The notes: generated by a model not told the origin, from the sequence alone. DNA of 64,000 bases from Rhodospirillaceae bacterium (GCA_029243545.1 JAQWRV010000017.1:33553-97552); one strand, 5' to 3'; shown: positions 35,762-45,346, numbered from the stretch's first letter. A program made the numbers and translations.

Positions 35762-37969
35762 CTACTGATCAACTCCGACGCTGGAGGAGAGGCGGACTTC
35801 GCCAATGGTCTTCAGCGTAAAGCGGAGGATCACAGAGAAGCCACTTTGGAAATCGCGGTCCTCTGTGTTGTCGTCGGCAATATCTAACCCGAAGACAAAG
35901 CATTCGTCTTCATAGACGATGCCGATGGATGAGCGGATTGACCCCCCCTCGGGACTTAGATCTTCCCGGTGCGTACCCTGCAATTTCCAGTATTTAGATA
36001 TCCGTGTGTCGAAAAAGGCATAGAGTTCTTCCCGGTCACCAAACTCCGGTGAAGTCGGGTCTGTTTGCTTGATAAAGATGTAGTTGGCGCCGACACGGAA
36101 CAGGTCGGTTCCCGCTGCGGCGCTGACTTCGCTCCGCTCGGGGCTGAAATTAGAGCTATCGAGACGGAATCGATAGGACAGGTCGACATAGTTTGATGGC
36201 TGATACAATACGCGCCCGACATAATCCGAAAACTTACCACTGAGGCCAGACGTAGCACTGAACGTGTTATCTTTATGGAACCGGTAACTTTGCCCGAACA
36301 TAGCAGACATCGATTGCCCTGTTTCGCCGTAAGCTGACCAACGTAGACCGTAGTTGACGCGGGCGCCGCCCTCGACGCGGTCGTATCCGGTGAAGCGCTG
36401 CTCGGAAAACAGGTTGGTGTCATCGAACTCAAAATCGCGGCTGTCTTCGTTCGAAATTTTCGTGGAGTTCTGACCGATGGGGCTCCATACCCCTTGCACA
36501 ATTGGCTCCAAGTATTGCGTCGTGGCTGGTCCAGTACGGGCCAGAGGATAGCGCCATTCCATTGAAACCTGAGGAATAGCGCGGCCTTCAAACCCTGTAA
36601 AACTGGTGTTGGCCACCGGGTCGACCACGTCCCTGACGTAATACCCATCACCACGCAGGGTGGCGCGCAGGGTGTACACTTCGCCGAGCGGGCTGATGTA
36701 GGGCACGTGCCAGCCCAATTCCGACGATAACCGGGTCTGGTCGCTACCAGTCTCGCGATACAGGGCCAGGGCGCTTGCGTCGGCCGTAAAGTAACCACCG
36801 CCATTTGTTGGTTTCCCGACAAAACTGTAGTCGATCAGGGGGGCTACCAATGGCGTGGATCCGGCTACAACGGTCCTGCGCTGGCGTTGAAAGTGATACG
36901 TATTGACCGCGAAATAGGACTGGGTTCCGAAGCGCTCGGCGAAAGCATTGGTGGTTAGCCATGTCGGTGCATCAAAATCGTAGCGCCGTAGGTAGGTGTC
37001 ATCGGATGCCAGGTGCAGGTCAGCCCCAGTGCGCCACCGTTCGCTGATGTCCCAGCGTGCCCTGGCCTGGACATGGCCACGGAAATCTTTCGAATTGTCT
37101 TGATCGTCGGTCACCAGGCTACCGAACACCCGCAGTTCACCTTCTTCAAACAGCTGGCGGTATTCAGCGGTGCCGCCACGGCCGGCAGATGACGTATACA
37201 GTGGTGTCAACGTGGCGTCTTTGTCGGGTGCAATGTTCCAATAGTATGGCAGAGCAAAAGAAAAGCCGAGGTTACTGCCACCGCCGATAGCTGGCGCCAA
37301 CAGCCCCGAGCGGCGGTCAGCTGTAGGATCAGGATGAGCCAGATAGGGCGTATAGAATACCGGCACACCCATCAGTTCGATCCATGCATCGTTGTATGTC
37401 ATCAGTTGATCATCTTGGTCGTGGATGACCTTGCGGGCTTTGATTTGCCATACCGGCTCACCGTCGCAATTGAGATCGCAAGCGGAATACACCACGCGCC
37501 GCAGTTCGTTAATATTGCCTTCCCGGCGGCGAATAAAACGGGCTGCCATGCGCGAGCTGTCTGCCAGCAGGACCCGCACTTCCCGCGCTAAGCCTTCTTT
37601 GAGATCTCCGGTGATTTCTGCCTGCTCAAAAAACATGACCGTACCGTCGTCATCTACAAGAGTGACGTTGCCGTTAGCGGTTGCCGTGTCAGTTTCTTGA
37701 TTGTAGGTCACCTTTTCGGCAAGTAGGATGCTGCCCTCCCGTTCAATCTCTACGTTGCCGGTGGCGGTGATAATCTGCGTATTCTCGTCGTACTGCATTT
37801 CATCGGCGAGTATCAGAGTTGGTGGGTCTGTCTTCTCTACCTGCGCAATTGCAGAAAAGCTTGAGAACCAGATGATCATGCCGGCGGTCAATACCCAGAT
37901 CATCCATGACAGGTATCGAGTGCGCGGGCGCGTATTTTGAAACCACAGTGAACCGGATCGTAAATTCAT
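35762..37969 (-). CDS. lptD: LPS-assembly outer-membrane protein LptD
   Basis: LptD is the beta-barrel translocon that inserts lipopolysaccharide in the outer leaflet. The 735-residue protein has a hydrophobic export signal (about residues 20-43), an OstA/LptA-like jellyroll N-domain (LILADEMQYDENTQIITATG, KVTYNQETDTATANGNV) and the LptD barrel domain from about residue 230 (DRRSGLLAPAIGGGSNLGFSF). It ends in a beta-strand pattern. It starts eight bases after lptF. Downstream, surA would be expected, but the metal-efflux module lies there instead. Confidence 0.94.
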   Translation of the reverse strand: MNLRSGSLWFQNTRPRTRYLSWMIWVLTAGMIIWFSSFSAIAQVEKTDPPTLILADEMQYDENTQIITATGNVEIEREGSILLAEKVTYNQETDTATANGNVTLVDDDGTVMFFEQAEITGDLKEGLAREVRVLLADSSRMAARFIRRREGNINELRRVVYSACDLNCDGEPVWQIKARKVIHDQDDQLMTYNDAWIELMGVPVFYTPYLAHPDPTADRRSGLLAPAIGGGSNLGFSFALPYYWNIAPDKDATLTPLYTSSAGRGGTAEYRQLFEEGELRVFGSLVTDDQDNSKDFRGHVQARARWDISERWRTGADLHLASDDTYLRRYDFDAPTWLTTNAFAERFGTQSYFAVNTYHFQRQRRTVVAGSTPLVAPLIDYSFVGKPTNGGGYFTADASALALYRETGSDQTRLSSELGWHVPYISPLGEVYTLRATLRGDGYYVRDVVDPVANTSFTGFEGRAIPQVSMEWRYPLARTGPATTQYLEPIVQGVWSPIGQNSTKISNEDSRDFEFDDTNLFSEQRFTGYDRVEGGARVNYGLRWSAYGETGQSMSAMFGQSYRFHKDNTFSATSGLSGKFSDYVGRVLYQPSNYVDLSYRFRLDSSNFSPERSEVSAAAGTDLFRVGANYIFIKQTDPTSPEFGDREELYAFFDTRISKYWKLQGTHREDLSPEGGSIRSSIGIVYEDECFVFGLDIADDNTEDRDFQSGFSVILRFTLKTIGEVRLSSSVGVDQ

Positions 37970-37977
37970 ATGACGGG

Positions 37978-39108
37978 TTAAGCAGAACCGGGGTGGGTGC
38001 GCAATACTTGAAGCGTGGTTCCCCGTAAGCCACCTGGCGTCAGCGCCAGTATACCGACCGCTAGTGGCGCCAGCGCGACGATATAAACTAAGGGCACTAA
38101 CAGCAAACTTTTTGCTGCCATGCTCGCGGCTCCTAATACCGCTGCCTCGATGACGATGACGCAGGCAACGGCCATGCTGATGCGTTTGGCTTGGCCCCGG
38201 CGGTCAAAGGCGCCGGTCAGCAGAAAAGCCAACGCCACCACTGTGAGTGTTAAATTCAGGAGTGGGTGGGTGAAGCGCTGATGGCCTTCAACCCGCATGC
38301 GGCGAACAACTTTTTCAGAAAAGCCGTCCTGTTCGGTTAAAGTAAAAAGCGCTGTTGTGCTGCGCTCTCGATTGTCAGTGAAGCGGCCGTCACCCGTGGC
38401 TTCAAGCAACCCAAGATCGACCGTATAGCTGTCGAAGTAGAGCAGGGATAAATCACCTGCGCCGCGTGTCAGTTCCTGCCGGCTGCCATTGATCATCATG
38501 ACCCGGGGCCCGTTTGGTCCCGGAACAATTGCGCCACTCTCCGCCATCAACGTGAGGCTCTTTATGCGGTCGCGTTTGTCATGGACTAGAATTCCACGAA
38601 GCGCGCCATCTAGTGCTCGCTCACGCACATATACCGTGAGGCCTTTGCCAATTTGATTGAAGGTTGCTTCCCGTAGCAGTACCTGAGACACGTCGTTGTG
38701 CACCGTCCATTGCAATTCTTTAAATGCACGCACGGACTGTGGCCCATAGTGCAGCGTTAACGCATAAGCGCTGAGCGCGGCTATGCAGGCCATGACGATG
38801 GCCGGCAAGGCTAATCCCCACTGGCTAATACCGGCGGCCTGTGCGACCACCAGTTCACGGTCGACGGTCATTTTATTATAAATGAACAACACGACCAGAA
38901 AGAGTGCGATTGGTAGAATGATAACGATTACGTTTGGCAGGAGCAGTAAGGTCAACTCTAGCCATGTGGCCACCGTCAGACCTTTGTTGATAATCAGTTC
39001 GATAAAACCAAGGGACTGGGTCAACCATAGGATATAGGCAAGGACCGCGGTGACTATGACCGTGCCGATGGCGAGATGTCGCAAAATATAGCGGTTTAGC
39101 CCAGTCAT
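37978..39108 (-). CDS. lptF: LPS export ABC transporter permease LptF
   Basis: The 376-residue protein has the YjgP/YjgQ layout: three N-terminal membrane segments, a periplasmic jellyroll domain (about residues 125-270) and three C-terminal segments. ILWLTQSLGFIELIINKGL and VVLFIYNKMTVDRELVVAQAAG point to LptF rather than LptG. It supplies lipopolysaccharide to the periplasmic bridge with LptB. In alphaproteobacteria lptG normally follows; here lptD starts eight bases later and lptG is not present in this window. Confidence 0.88.
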   Translation of the reverse strand: MTGLNRYILRHLAIGTVIVTAVLAYILWLTQSLGFIELIINKGLTVATWLELTLLLLPNVIVIILPIALFLVVLFIYNKMTVDRELVVAQAAGISQWGLALPAIVMACIAALSAYALTLHYGPQSVRAFKELQWTVHNDVSQVLLREATFNQIGKGLTVYVRERALDGALRGILVHDKRDRIKSLTLMAESGAIVPGPNGPRVMMINGSRQELTRGAGDLSLLYFDSYTVDLGLLEATGDGRFTDNRERSTTALFTLTEQDGFSEKVVRRMRVEGHQRFTHPLLNLTLTVVALAFLLTGAFDRRGQAKRISMAVACVIVIEAAVLGAASMAAKSLLLVPLVYIVALAPLAVGILALTPGGLRGTTLQVLRTHPGSA

Positions 39109-39267
39109 AATTCACCAAGTATAGCGGATAGCAAGTATACGGGGCTTGCCGGGCCCGGCAAACCAACCCTTTTTCATGCCTCCTGGATCACATTTTGTGC
39201 AGACGGTGCCTAGTATAGGTGCGTATTCTGGCGGTTTTGTGGCATTCTCCTGGGCCGATACGGCACT

Positions 39268-39430
39268 TTACTCAATGATGATTTCGACGCAGCGGTTTTC
39301 GCGCTCAAGCACACCATCATCTGTATTGGCCTTGTTCTGCAGTTCGCCGCGCCAGACAATGGATGTATCGTCAGCATCCACACCAATACGTACCAGTTCT
39401 GCTTTCACCGCATCGGCCCAGCGATGTAAA
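39268..39430 (-). pseudogene. 3' remnant of an OmpA-family protein gene
   Basis: On the minus strand the frame ending at 39268 reads ADAVKAELVRIGVDADDTSI, then IVWRGELQNKANTDD and a closing ENRCVEIIIE. This is the C-terminal end of a peptidoglycan-binding OmpA-like domain (compare the family's ADAVKxELVxxG and NRRVEIxI). Upstream of about 39430 similarity ends abruptly where the antisense of a glyoxalase-type gene begins. There is no start or signal peptide, so only about 53 codons of the domain survive. Confidence 0.7.
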
Positions 39431-39640
39431 TCTGGTCTCCGGTGAAGCGATGATGGCCATGCGCGCAACCGATATTGATACTGTGTATGCGCGGCTTCAG
39501 GAATTGGATGCCAAGATTCTATTGCATCCGATGAAGTCGCCCGACGGCATTCAGATAGAACTGGTGGTTCATGATCCCGACGGCACCCGTGTTCATGTGG
39601 TTGAGCGCCCCGATGGACCGTTTGATTCAGGAGCTTTACC
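39422..39640 (+). pseudogene. Remnant of a VOC/glyoxalase-family gene
   Basis: From about 39424 the plus frame reads VNLVSGEAMMAMRATDIDTV, then ARLQELDAKILLHPMKSPDG and LVVHDPDGTRVHVVERPDG. This matches the last beta-alpha-beta-beta-beta part of a vicinal-oxygen-chelate domain, including the HDPDG turn and a likely metal-binding Glu. The N-terminal half is missing, replaced by OmpA-remnant sequence on the other strand. The frame has no stop at the expected place and runs into the end of the convergent dehydrogenase gene. A non-functional fragment. Confidence 0.7.
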
Positions 39641-41054
39641 TCACCACCTTGCCAGGGTTCATGGTTCCCGCCGGATCAAGTGCCGCTTTCAGGGTTTTCA
39701 TCAAGTCCAATTCGACGTCATCCTTGTAGTGCTCCATCTCAACGACTTTGAGGCGGCCGATACCGTGCTCGGCTGAGATCGATCCGTTCATCTCCATCAC
39801 AATGTCATGAACGATGCGGTTCATATTTTCCCATTGTGCAAGGTAAGTTTCTTTGTCCATGCCCAACGGCTGCGTGACATTGAAATGCACATTGCCGTCG
39901 CCGACGTGGCCAAAGGGGCAAGGTCGCACGCCTGGGAAGGTCTTTCGCAACGTTTCCATGCCACGGGCGATAAACTCAGGCACGCGAGATACAGGTACCG
40001 AGACATCATGCTTAATACTGCCGCCTTCAAACTTTTGTGCTTCGGGCAGAGACTCACGGATACGCCACAAGCTTTCGGTTTGATCGAGGCTTTCGGCGAT
40101 CACCGCATCGACAATGATGCCTTCTTCAAACGCCTCCTCCAGTAGGCTTTCAAAACCGGCACGCAGGCCGGCTTCGGGTCTCGACGTGGAAAATTCAATC
40201 AATGTGTACCAGTCGTGAGGCTCGCTCAGCGGGTCGGACACACCATTGATGTGAGCGATACACATCTCCAGGCCGATGCGTGGCACCAATTCAAACGCTG
40301 TTACCGCCTCACCGGAGAGCGCCCGTGACCGGCTGAGTAAACGCGTGACGTCTTCCAACGATGCAAGAGCGCAGAACGCCGTTTCGGTTTCACGCGGACT
40401 TGGAAACAGTTTCAGTACCGCAGCGGTAATGATGCCGAGGGTCCCCTCAGAGCCAACAAACAACTGTTTGAGGGCAAAGCCGGTGTTGTCTTTGCCAAGT
40501 GCGCGCAGACCATTCCAAATGCGGCCGTCAGGAAGCACCACTTCTAGGCCGAGAACTAGGTCGCGGGCGTTGCCATAGCGCAAAACATTGATTCCGCCAG
40601 CGTTGGTTGCCAGGTTGCCGCCGATCTGACAGCTGCCTTCCGCGCCAAGGCTAAGCGGAAAGAGACAGTCCACGGCGTCTGCTTTGGTTTGTATGTCGGC
40701 GAGGATACAGCCTGCCTCTGCCGTCATAGTGAAGTTGGTGGCGTCTATGTCCCGTACGGTATTCATACGTCCGAGCGCGAGAATAATTTCTTCGCCGTTT
40801 TCTGCCGGTACGCCGCCGCCGCATAACCCAGTGTTGCCACCCTGGGGAACGACACCTACGCCAAACTCGGCGCAGAGCTTGACCACCGCCGCGACCTCTT
40901 CTGTTGACCCTGGGCGCACGACTAACGCAGAAGCGCCGTGAAAGAGCCCCCGCTCTTCCTCTAAATAGGGCGCGATATCGCCTGGCTCTGTTAGACAGCC
41001 ATTAGGCCCGACGACATCGGTGATGTGGCTAACGAGGGTCTGGTCTAAGGGCAA
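39636..41054 (-). CDS. FAD-linked 2-hydroxyacid dehydrogenase (D-2-hydroxyglutarate/lactate type)
   Basis: The 472-residue protein has the PCMH FAD-binding domain (LVVRPGSTEEVAAVVKLCAE, VVPQGGNTGLCGGGVP, GAEGSCQIGGNLATNAGGIN) and the FAD-oxidase C-terminal domain with the metal-binding PFGHVGDGNVHFNV and ISAEHGIGRLK. This fits the GlcD/D2HGDH group, which oxidises D-2-hydroxy acids and passes electrons to the respiratory chain. D-2-hydroxyglutarate is a likely substrate but D-lactate or glycolate are possible. The sua5 gene ends 68 bases upstream on the same strand. Confidence 0.9.
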   Translation of the reverse strand: MPLDQTLVSHITDVVGPNGCLTEPGDIAPYLEEERGLFHGASALVVRPGSTEEVAAVVKLCAEFGVGVVPQGGNTGLCGGGVPAENGEEIILALGRMNTVRDIDATNFTMTAEAGCILADIQTKADAVDCLFPLSLGAEGSCQIGGNLATNAGGINVLRYGNARDLVLGLEVVLPDGRIWNGLRALGKDNTGFALKQLFVGSEGTLGIITAAVLKLFPSPRETETAFCALASLEDVTRLLSRSRALSGEAVTAFELVPRIGLEMCIAHINGVSDPLSEPHDWYTLIEFSTSRPEAGLRAGFESLLEEAFEEGIIVDAVIAESLDQTESLWRIRESLPEAQKFEGGSIKHDVSVPVSRVPEFIARGMETLRKTFPGVRPCPFGHVGDGNVHFNVTQPLGMDKETYLAQWENMNRIVHDIVMEMNGSISAEHGIGRLKVVEMEHYKDDVELDLMKTLKAALDPAGTMNPGKVVR

Positions 41055-41122
41055 GGCGGTTCACTCGTCTGGTGTGGTCGCAACATGGGGTCTATGAGCG
41101 TCAAAGGCAATGCGATCTCGCT

Positions 41123-42064
41123 TTATCGTCCGTTGGATGCGCGAGACAAGCGGTCGTTGATGGCGCGGCCAATGCCCTCAGCGGGGATCGGTGCGACGGC
41201 GATGCCGGAATACTGGGCTGAGTTATCCAAGTTTCGCAACGCGGCAAATAGATTAGCCGCGGCTTCTGCCAGGTCTCCGGAGGGGCTTAGGTCGTATGTG
41301 GAGAGCGGTGTGTTGCCAAAGCCGATCAACGCTTCTCCTTCATCAGGACGGTCTGCATTGAGCCGTACCGGCAACGACGGGGCGTAATGTTTGTCCAGCT
41401 GCCCGGGAGAAGAAGTTGGCGTTCCTTGTCCCGTACCTGTTGTGACGGGGCCGATGATCTCAGTTATCGCCGCCGCATCAATGGATCCGGGGCGCAAAAT
41501 GCGCGGAATCTCGTGTGTCAAATCAAGGACTGTAGACTCAATCCCTGTCCTGCAGGCACCGCCATCGAGGATCAAGTCCAAACGGGGGCCTAAGTCAGCA
41601 TGTACATGGGCTGCAGTTGTTGGGCTGACATGACCTGATGGATTGGCACTCGGGGCGGCCAATGGACGCTTAACCTGCTTGAGAAGTGCAGACGCGACAT
41701 CATGGTCTGGTTGCCGCACAGCGATGGTATCCTTACCCGCACTAACCGCAGAAGACACCGGGCTGTCTCTTCGGCGCTGAAGAATGAGGGTCAGAGGCCC
41801 CGGCCAGAATGCGCGGATGAGGGCATCAAAACGTCCGTCGGGAAGCGCTAACCCGGCAACCCAATCCGGCCGTTCCACATGTACGATCAATGGGTTATGG
41901 GTGGGACGGCCTTTAATAGTAAAAATTTTGGAGACAGCGTCATCTTGCGTGGCATCTGCACCGAGGCCGTAAACGGTTTCCGTGGGAAAGGCGACAACGC
42001 CGCCGTCGCGCAACAGATTGGCAGCTGCAGCAATGCCGGCGTCGTTAGCGGGCCGGATGGTCAT
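41123..42064 (-). CDS. L-threonylcarbamoyladenylate synthase
   Basis: This is the Sua5/TsaC enzyme that makes threonylcarbamoyl-AMP for tRNA t6A37. The 313-residue protein has the YrdC domain (GGVVAFPTETVYGLGADATQ, KIFTIKGRPTHNPLIVHV, LAAPSANPSGHVSPT) and a C-terminal Sua5 domain (SPGQLDKHYAPSLPV). The presence of the extra domain makes it Sua5-type rather than short TsaC. It follows cysQ by nine bases, in an operon with the genes on both sides. Confidence 0.95.
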   Translation of the reverse strand: MTIRPANDAGIAAAANLLRDGGVVAFPTETVYGLGADATQDDAVSKIFTIKGRPTHNPLIVHVERPDWVAGLALPDGRFDALIRAFWPGPLTLILQRRRDSPVSSAVSAGKDTIAVRQPDHDVASALLKQVKRPLAAPSANPSGHVSPTTAAHVHADLGPRLDLILDGGACRTGIESTVLDLTHEIPRILRPGSIDAAAITEIIGPVTTGTGQGTPTSSPGQLDKHYAPSLPVRLNADRPDEGEALIGFGNTPLSTYDLSPSGDLAEAAANLFAALRNLDNSAQYSGIAVAPIPAEGIGRAINDRLSRASNGR

Positions 42065-42073
42065 AGAGAGCTG

Positions 42074-42883
42074 TCATGGTGTGCCAGCGGCGAGAAACGT
42101 TCCGTTACGATAGTTCTCGTTGGCTTTCTTGTATATGATGTCTTCGCCATCGAAAGTTTTTACGCTGCCGCCTGCAGCGCGCAATACGGCATGTCCGGCT
42201 GCGATGTCCCACTCGCAGGTGGGCCCAAAGCGTGGATAAAGGTCGGCTTTTCCTTCGGCCACTAGGCAAAATTTGAGCGAAGACCCAATTGCAATCATGT
42301 CCTCGACGGTAAGTCCGGCCAGGAAATTATCCATTGGTTCTTTGACCTGGTGTGAGAAGCTACCGACAACCGTAACGCCGGTCTGAGGAATAGCCCGGAC
42401 CGACAGTGTTTCTCTCTTGCCGTTGCGCTCAACTAAGGCGGCTTGCTCTCCAGAGGTTGGGCAATTTACACCGCGAAACATCTCATCGCGCGCAGGGGCA
42501 TACACAATACCTAGGCAGGGTTGTCCATCAACGATGAGGCCGATATTAACTGTAAACGCGCCGCGCTTATTGATGAATTCCTTGGTGCCGTCGAGAGCAT
42601 CGATAAGCCAAAAGGTGCTGCCTTCGAAATTGGGAAAACCATGTTCTGCTGCATGCTCTTCGGCGACAAAAGGAATGTCAGCGGCGATTTCTTTGAGGGC
42701 TTTGAGAATAATCTCTTCCGACGCCTCGTCGGCCGCGGTGACGGGAGATTTATCCGCCTTGGTGTGGACTTCAAAATCGCTCTCATAGATATCCATAATC
42801 ACCCGCCCGCATTCACGCGCGGTAGATTCAAGGTGATCCGCAAATCGAGAGAGGTTAGCGAAGTCGAGAATAGGTGCAGTCAT
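42074..42883 (-). CDS. cysQ: 3'(2'),5'-bisphosphate nucleotidase CysQ
   Basis: CysQ hydrolyses 3'-phosphoadenosine 5'-phosphate from sulfate assimilation, at the membrane or in the cytosol. The 269-residue protein has the Li+-sensitive Mg2+ phosphatase motifs: KSPVTAADEASEEII, FVAEEHAAE, WLIDALDGTKEFINKRGAFT and CEWDIAAGHAVLRAAGG. The usual DPLDGT reads DALDGT here; the metal-binding aspartates are kept. Other inositol-monophosphatase-like substrates are possible. It lies 10 bases after the molybdenum hydroxylase gene. Confidence 0.92.
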   Translation of the reverse strand: MTAPILDFANLSRFADHLESTARECGRVIMDIYESDFEVHTKADKSPVTAADEASEEIILKALKEIAADIPFVAEEHAAEHGFPNFEGSTFWLIDALDGTKEFINKRGAFTVNIGLIVDGQPCLGIVYAPARDEMFRGVNCPTSGEQAALVERNGKRETLSVRAIPQTGVTVVGSFSHQVKEPMDNFLAGLTVEDMIAIGSSLKFCLVAEGKADLYPRFGPTCEWDIAAGHAVLRAAGGSVKTFDGEDIIYKKANENYRNGTFLAAGTP

Positions 42884-42893
42884 CTGTTAAGCT

Positions 42894-45239
42894 TTACGCG
42901 GCTTTAGATGTCGCACGCTGTATGCCCTGCCAAATCTTGAGCGGCGTTAAAGGCATGTCGATATCGCTAATGCCAAGGGGTGATAGCGCATCAATCACGG
43001 CGTTTGCCACAGCCGGCGTCGCGCCGATGGACCCTGCTTCACCAGCACCCTTAACACCGAGGCGGTTACTCGGTGACGGCACCTCGGTGTAATGGAAATC
43101 GAACGCGGGGGTATTGTCAGCCCGTGGCATGGTGTAGTCCATGAACGAGCCGTTCACGAGCTGGCCGGTTTCGTCGTAGACGGTCTCTTCATACAGAGCT
43201 TGTCCGACACCTTGTCCGGCGCCGCCGAGAATTTGCCCGGATAGCGTAAGCGGATTCAAAATGCGGCCAATGTCATCTTCAATAGTGTATTTTAGAAATT
43301 CGATTTCACCCGTTGCCTGGTCAACTTCCAATTCACAAATGTGACAGCCGTTAGGGAACGTTGGTCCATTAGGTGTCTGTTCAATTGTCGTGACGAGGCC
43401 TGGCTCGACACCGTCCGGGCGTAGTGAGTCATCAAACGATGCCTTGGCGACTTCAGCTAAAGTCGCCGCTCGGTCAGTGCCGGCAATGCGGAAGGTGCCG
43501 TCGGCAAATTCCATATCCACTTCGGCGGCTTCCAAAAGATTGGCGGCAACTTTTTTGCCGCTTTCGATCATGGTTTCAGAGGTGGAGACCACGCTGCTGC
43601 CACCTGCTGCGGTGGCGCGGCTGCCCCCTGTTCCCATGCCGCTCGGAATTTTGTCGGTGTCGCCCATGTGGACTTCAATATCGTCCATCTCGATGCCAAG
43701 GGTATCGGCTGCCAATTGCATGAATATTGTTTCGTGGCCTTGGCCGTTGTTCTGACTGCCGCTTTGAATCAAAACCCGCCCATTTTCGTCAACTGACATG
43801 ATGGTGAATTCAGTTGGGCCGCCACCGCAGGCTTCGATGTAGTAGCTCAATCCGAGGCCGCGAAGCTTTCCTCGTGCAGCAGAGCCAGCACGCCGTTGCT
43901 CGAAGGTGGCGAAGTCAGCGCGCTTAAGCGCGAGGTCCATCAGTTTCTCGTATTCTCCTGAATCGTAAGGCATGCCGAGTGCAACGGTATAAGGGAATGC
44001 ATCGGGCGGAATGAAATTACGTCGCCGGATCTCATCTAGAGGAATGCCGAGTTCACGCGATGCTTTGTCGACCAGCCGTTCTACGACGTAGGCAGCCTCC
44101 GGGCGTCCTGCGCCACGATAAGCATCAACGGGTGTGGTGTGAGTCAGCACGACTTTAACGTCCACATGTGCGGCTTCCAGTGCGTAACAGCCGCACAGCA
44201 TGCCGCAGCCAGCCATGGTCGGGATCATGGCGCCGAATTGAGAAATGTATGCCCCGACACCGCCTAGAGAAGAGACGCGAATGGCAAGAAATTTACCGTT
44301 CTTGCCCACAGCCAATTCAGCGTGATTGGCCTGATCGCGGCCATGGGTGTCATTCAAAAAACTTTCGGTACGATCGCCGGTCCATTTCACAGGGCGGCCG
44401 ACAACTTTGGTGGCAAACAGCGCGGCCAGCGGTTCGTTGAAAAGAAAGTTCTTCATGCCGAAGCCGCCGCCGACGTCCGGGCAAATTACCCGCAGTTTTT
44501 CAACGGGAATGTCCGCTGCTTTTTTGCCGTTCTTGCCGGTGATCCATTCCCGCAGTTTGTGCGAACCCTGGCTGCCGGTGGTGAGAGTGTAACGGTCTTC
44601 CGAAGCATCATATTCAGCAAGGGCCCCGCGCGGTTCAATTGCGGTGGGCGCAATGCGATTGTTGATGAGATCAATGGAAACCACTTTATCCGCTTTGGCA
44701 AAAGCTGCCTCGGTGGCGTCCTTGTCGCCCATCGACCAGTGAACGAGCAGGTTATTGGGAATATCGTCGAATACCATGGGTGCGCCATCGGCTAAGGCGG
44801 CTTGCATGTTGGCCACGGCAGGGCGTTCGTTGTAGTCGACCTCGATGAGTTCTGAGGCGTCGCGGGCCTGGGCGATGGTCTCGGCAACAACAACAGCGAC
44901 CGGCTCGCCGACATATCGTACCCGGCCATCCGCCAGAATCGGCCGGTTGGGAATCTCAGGCGGGTTACCGTCAGGGCCCGGCGGCACCGAATCGTAAGGC
45001 ATGCCAGTAAACCCAGCTGCTTTAAGATCATCGTTGGCGAAGACCCCTAAGACACCGTTAGCACTCTTGGCTGCGGCGATATCGATGCTCTTGATATCAG
45101 CATGGGCATAGGGGGAACGTAGAACCGCCATCCAGGACTGATTGTCGCGGCTGACGTCGTCTGTGAAGCATCCAGTTCCGGTCACGAAGCGTTGATCCTC
45201 AACGCGCCGGATCGGCTGACCCATCCCGAATTTTCCCAT
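42894..45239 (-). CDS. Xanthine dehydrogenase-family molybdopterin-binding (large) subunit
   Basis: From ATG 45239, eight bases after GGAG, the protein has 781 residues, the usual size. The start MGKFGMGQPIRRVEDQRFVT and the motifs GAYISQFGAMIPT, AYRGAGRPEAAYVVERLVD, GSQNNGQGHETIFMQLA and GEAGSIGATPAVANAV (with the catalytic Glu) place it in the CoxL/CutL-like molybdenum hydroxylases. The active-site loop AYRGAGR is not the AYxCSFR of true CO dehydrogenase, so an aldehyde or other heterocycle is a likelier substrate. The FAD and [2Fe-2S] subunits (CoxM, CoxS) are absent from the window, so it must pair with proteins coded elsewhere. Confidence 0.9.
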   Translation of the reverse strand: MGKFGMGQPIRRVEDQRFVTGTGCFTDDVSRDNQSWMAVLRSPYAHADIKSIDIAAAKSANGVLGVFANDDLKAAGFTGMPYDSVPPGPDGNPPEIPNRPILADGRVRYVGEPVAVVVAETIAQARDASELIEVDYNERPAVANMQAALADGAPMVFDDIPNNLLVHWSMGDKDATEAAFAKADKVVSIDLINNRIAPTAIEPRGALAEYDASEDRYTLTTGSQGSHKLREWITGKNGKKAADIPVEKLRVICPDVGGGFGMKNFLFNEPLAALFATKVVGRPVKWTGDRTESFLNDTHGRDQANHAELAVGKNGKFLAIRVSSLGGVGAYISQFGAMIPTMAGCGMLCGCYALEAAHVDVKVVLTHTTPVDAYRGAGRPEAAYVVERLVDKASRELGIPLDEIRRRNFIPPDAFPYTVALGMPYDSGEYEKLMDLALKRADFATFEQRRAGSAARGKLRGLGLSYYIEACGGGPTEFTIMSVDENGRVLIQSGSQNNGQGHETIFMQLAADTLGIEMDDIEVHMGDTDKIPSGMGTGGSRATAAGGSSVVSTSETMIESGKKVAANLLEAAEVDMEFADGTFRIAGTDRAATLAEVAKASFDDSLRPDGVEPGLVTTIEQTPNGPTFPNGCHICELEVDQATGEIEFLKYTIEDDIGRILNPLTLSGQILGGAGQGVGQALYEETVYDETGQLVNGSFMDYTMPRADNTPAFDFHYTEVPSPSNRLGVKGAGEAGSIGATPAVANAVIDALSPLGISDIDMPLTPLKIWQGIQRATSKAA

Positions 45240-45316
45240 GGCGGAGTCTCCTACAATCACTGTCCATCTTTGAGCACACCATACCTGCCGCACCCTGTCT
45301 GTCCAGCAGAACCCGG

Positions 45317-45346
45317 AGGCCCGTATGCCCGGAATTCTGCGGGCCT
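45317..45346. promoter_or_regulatory. Inverted repeat in the divergent promoter region of pepA
   Basis: A seven-base inverted repeat (AGGCCCG...CGGGCCT, 16-base loop) lies midway between the divergent molybdenum hydroxylase and pepA starts. It could be an operator or chance in GC-rich DNA. No other promoter element is clear in the 165-base gap. Confidence 0.25.
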
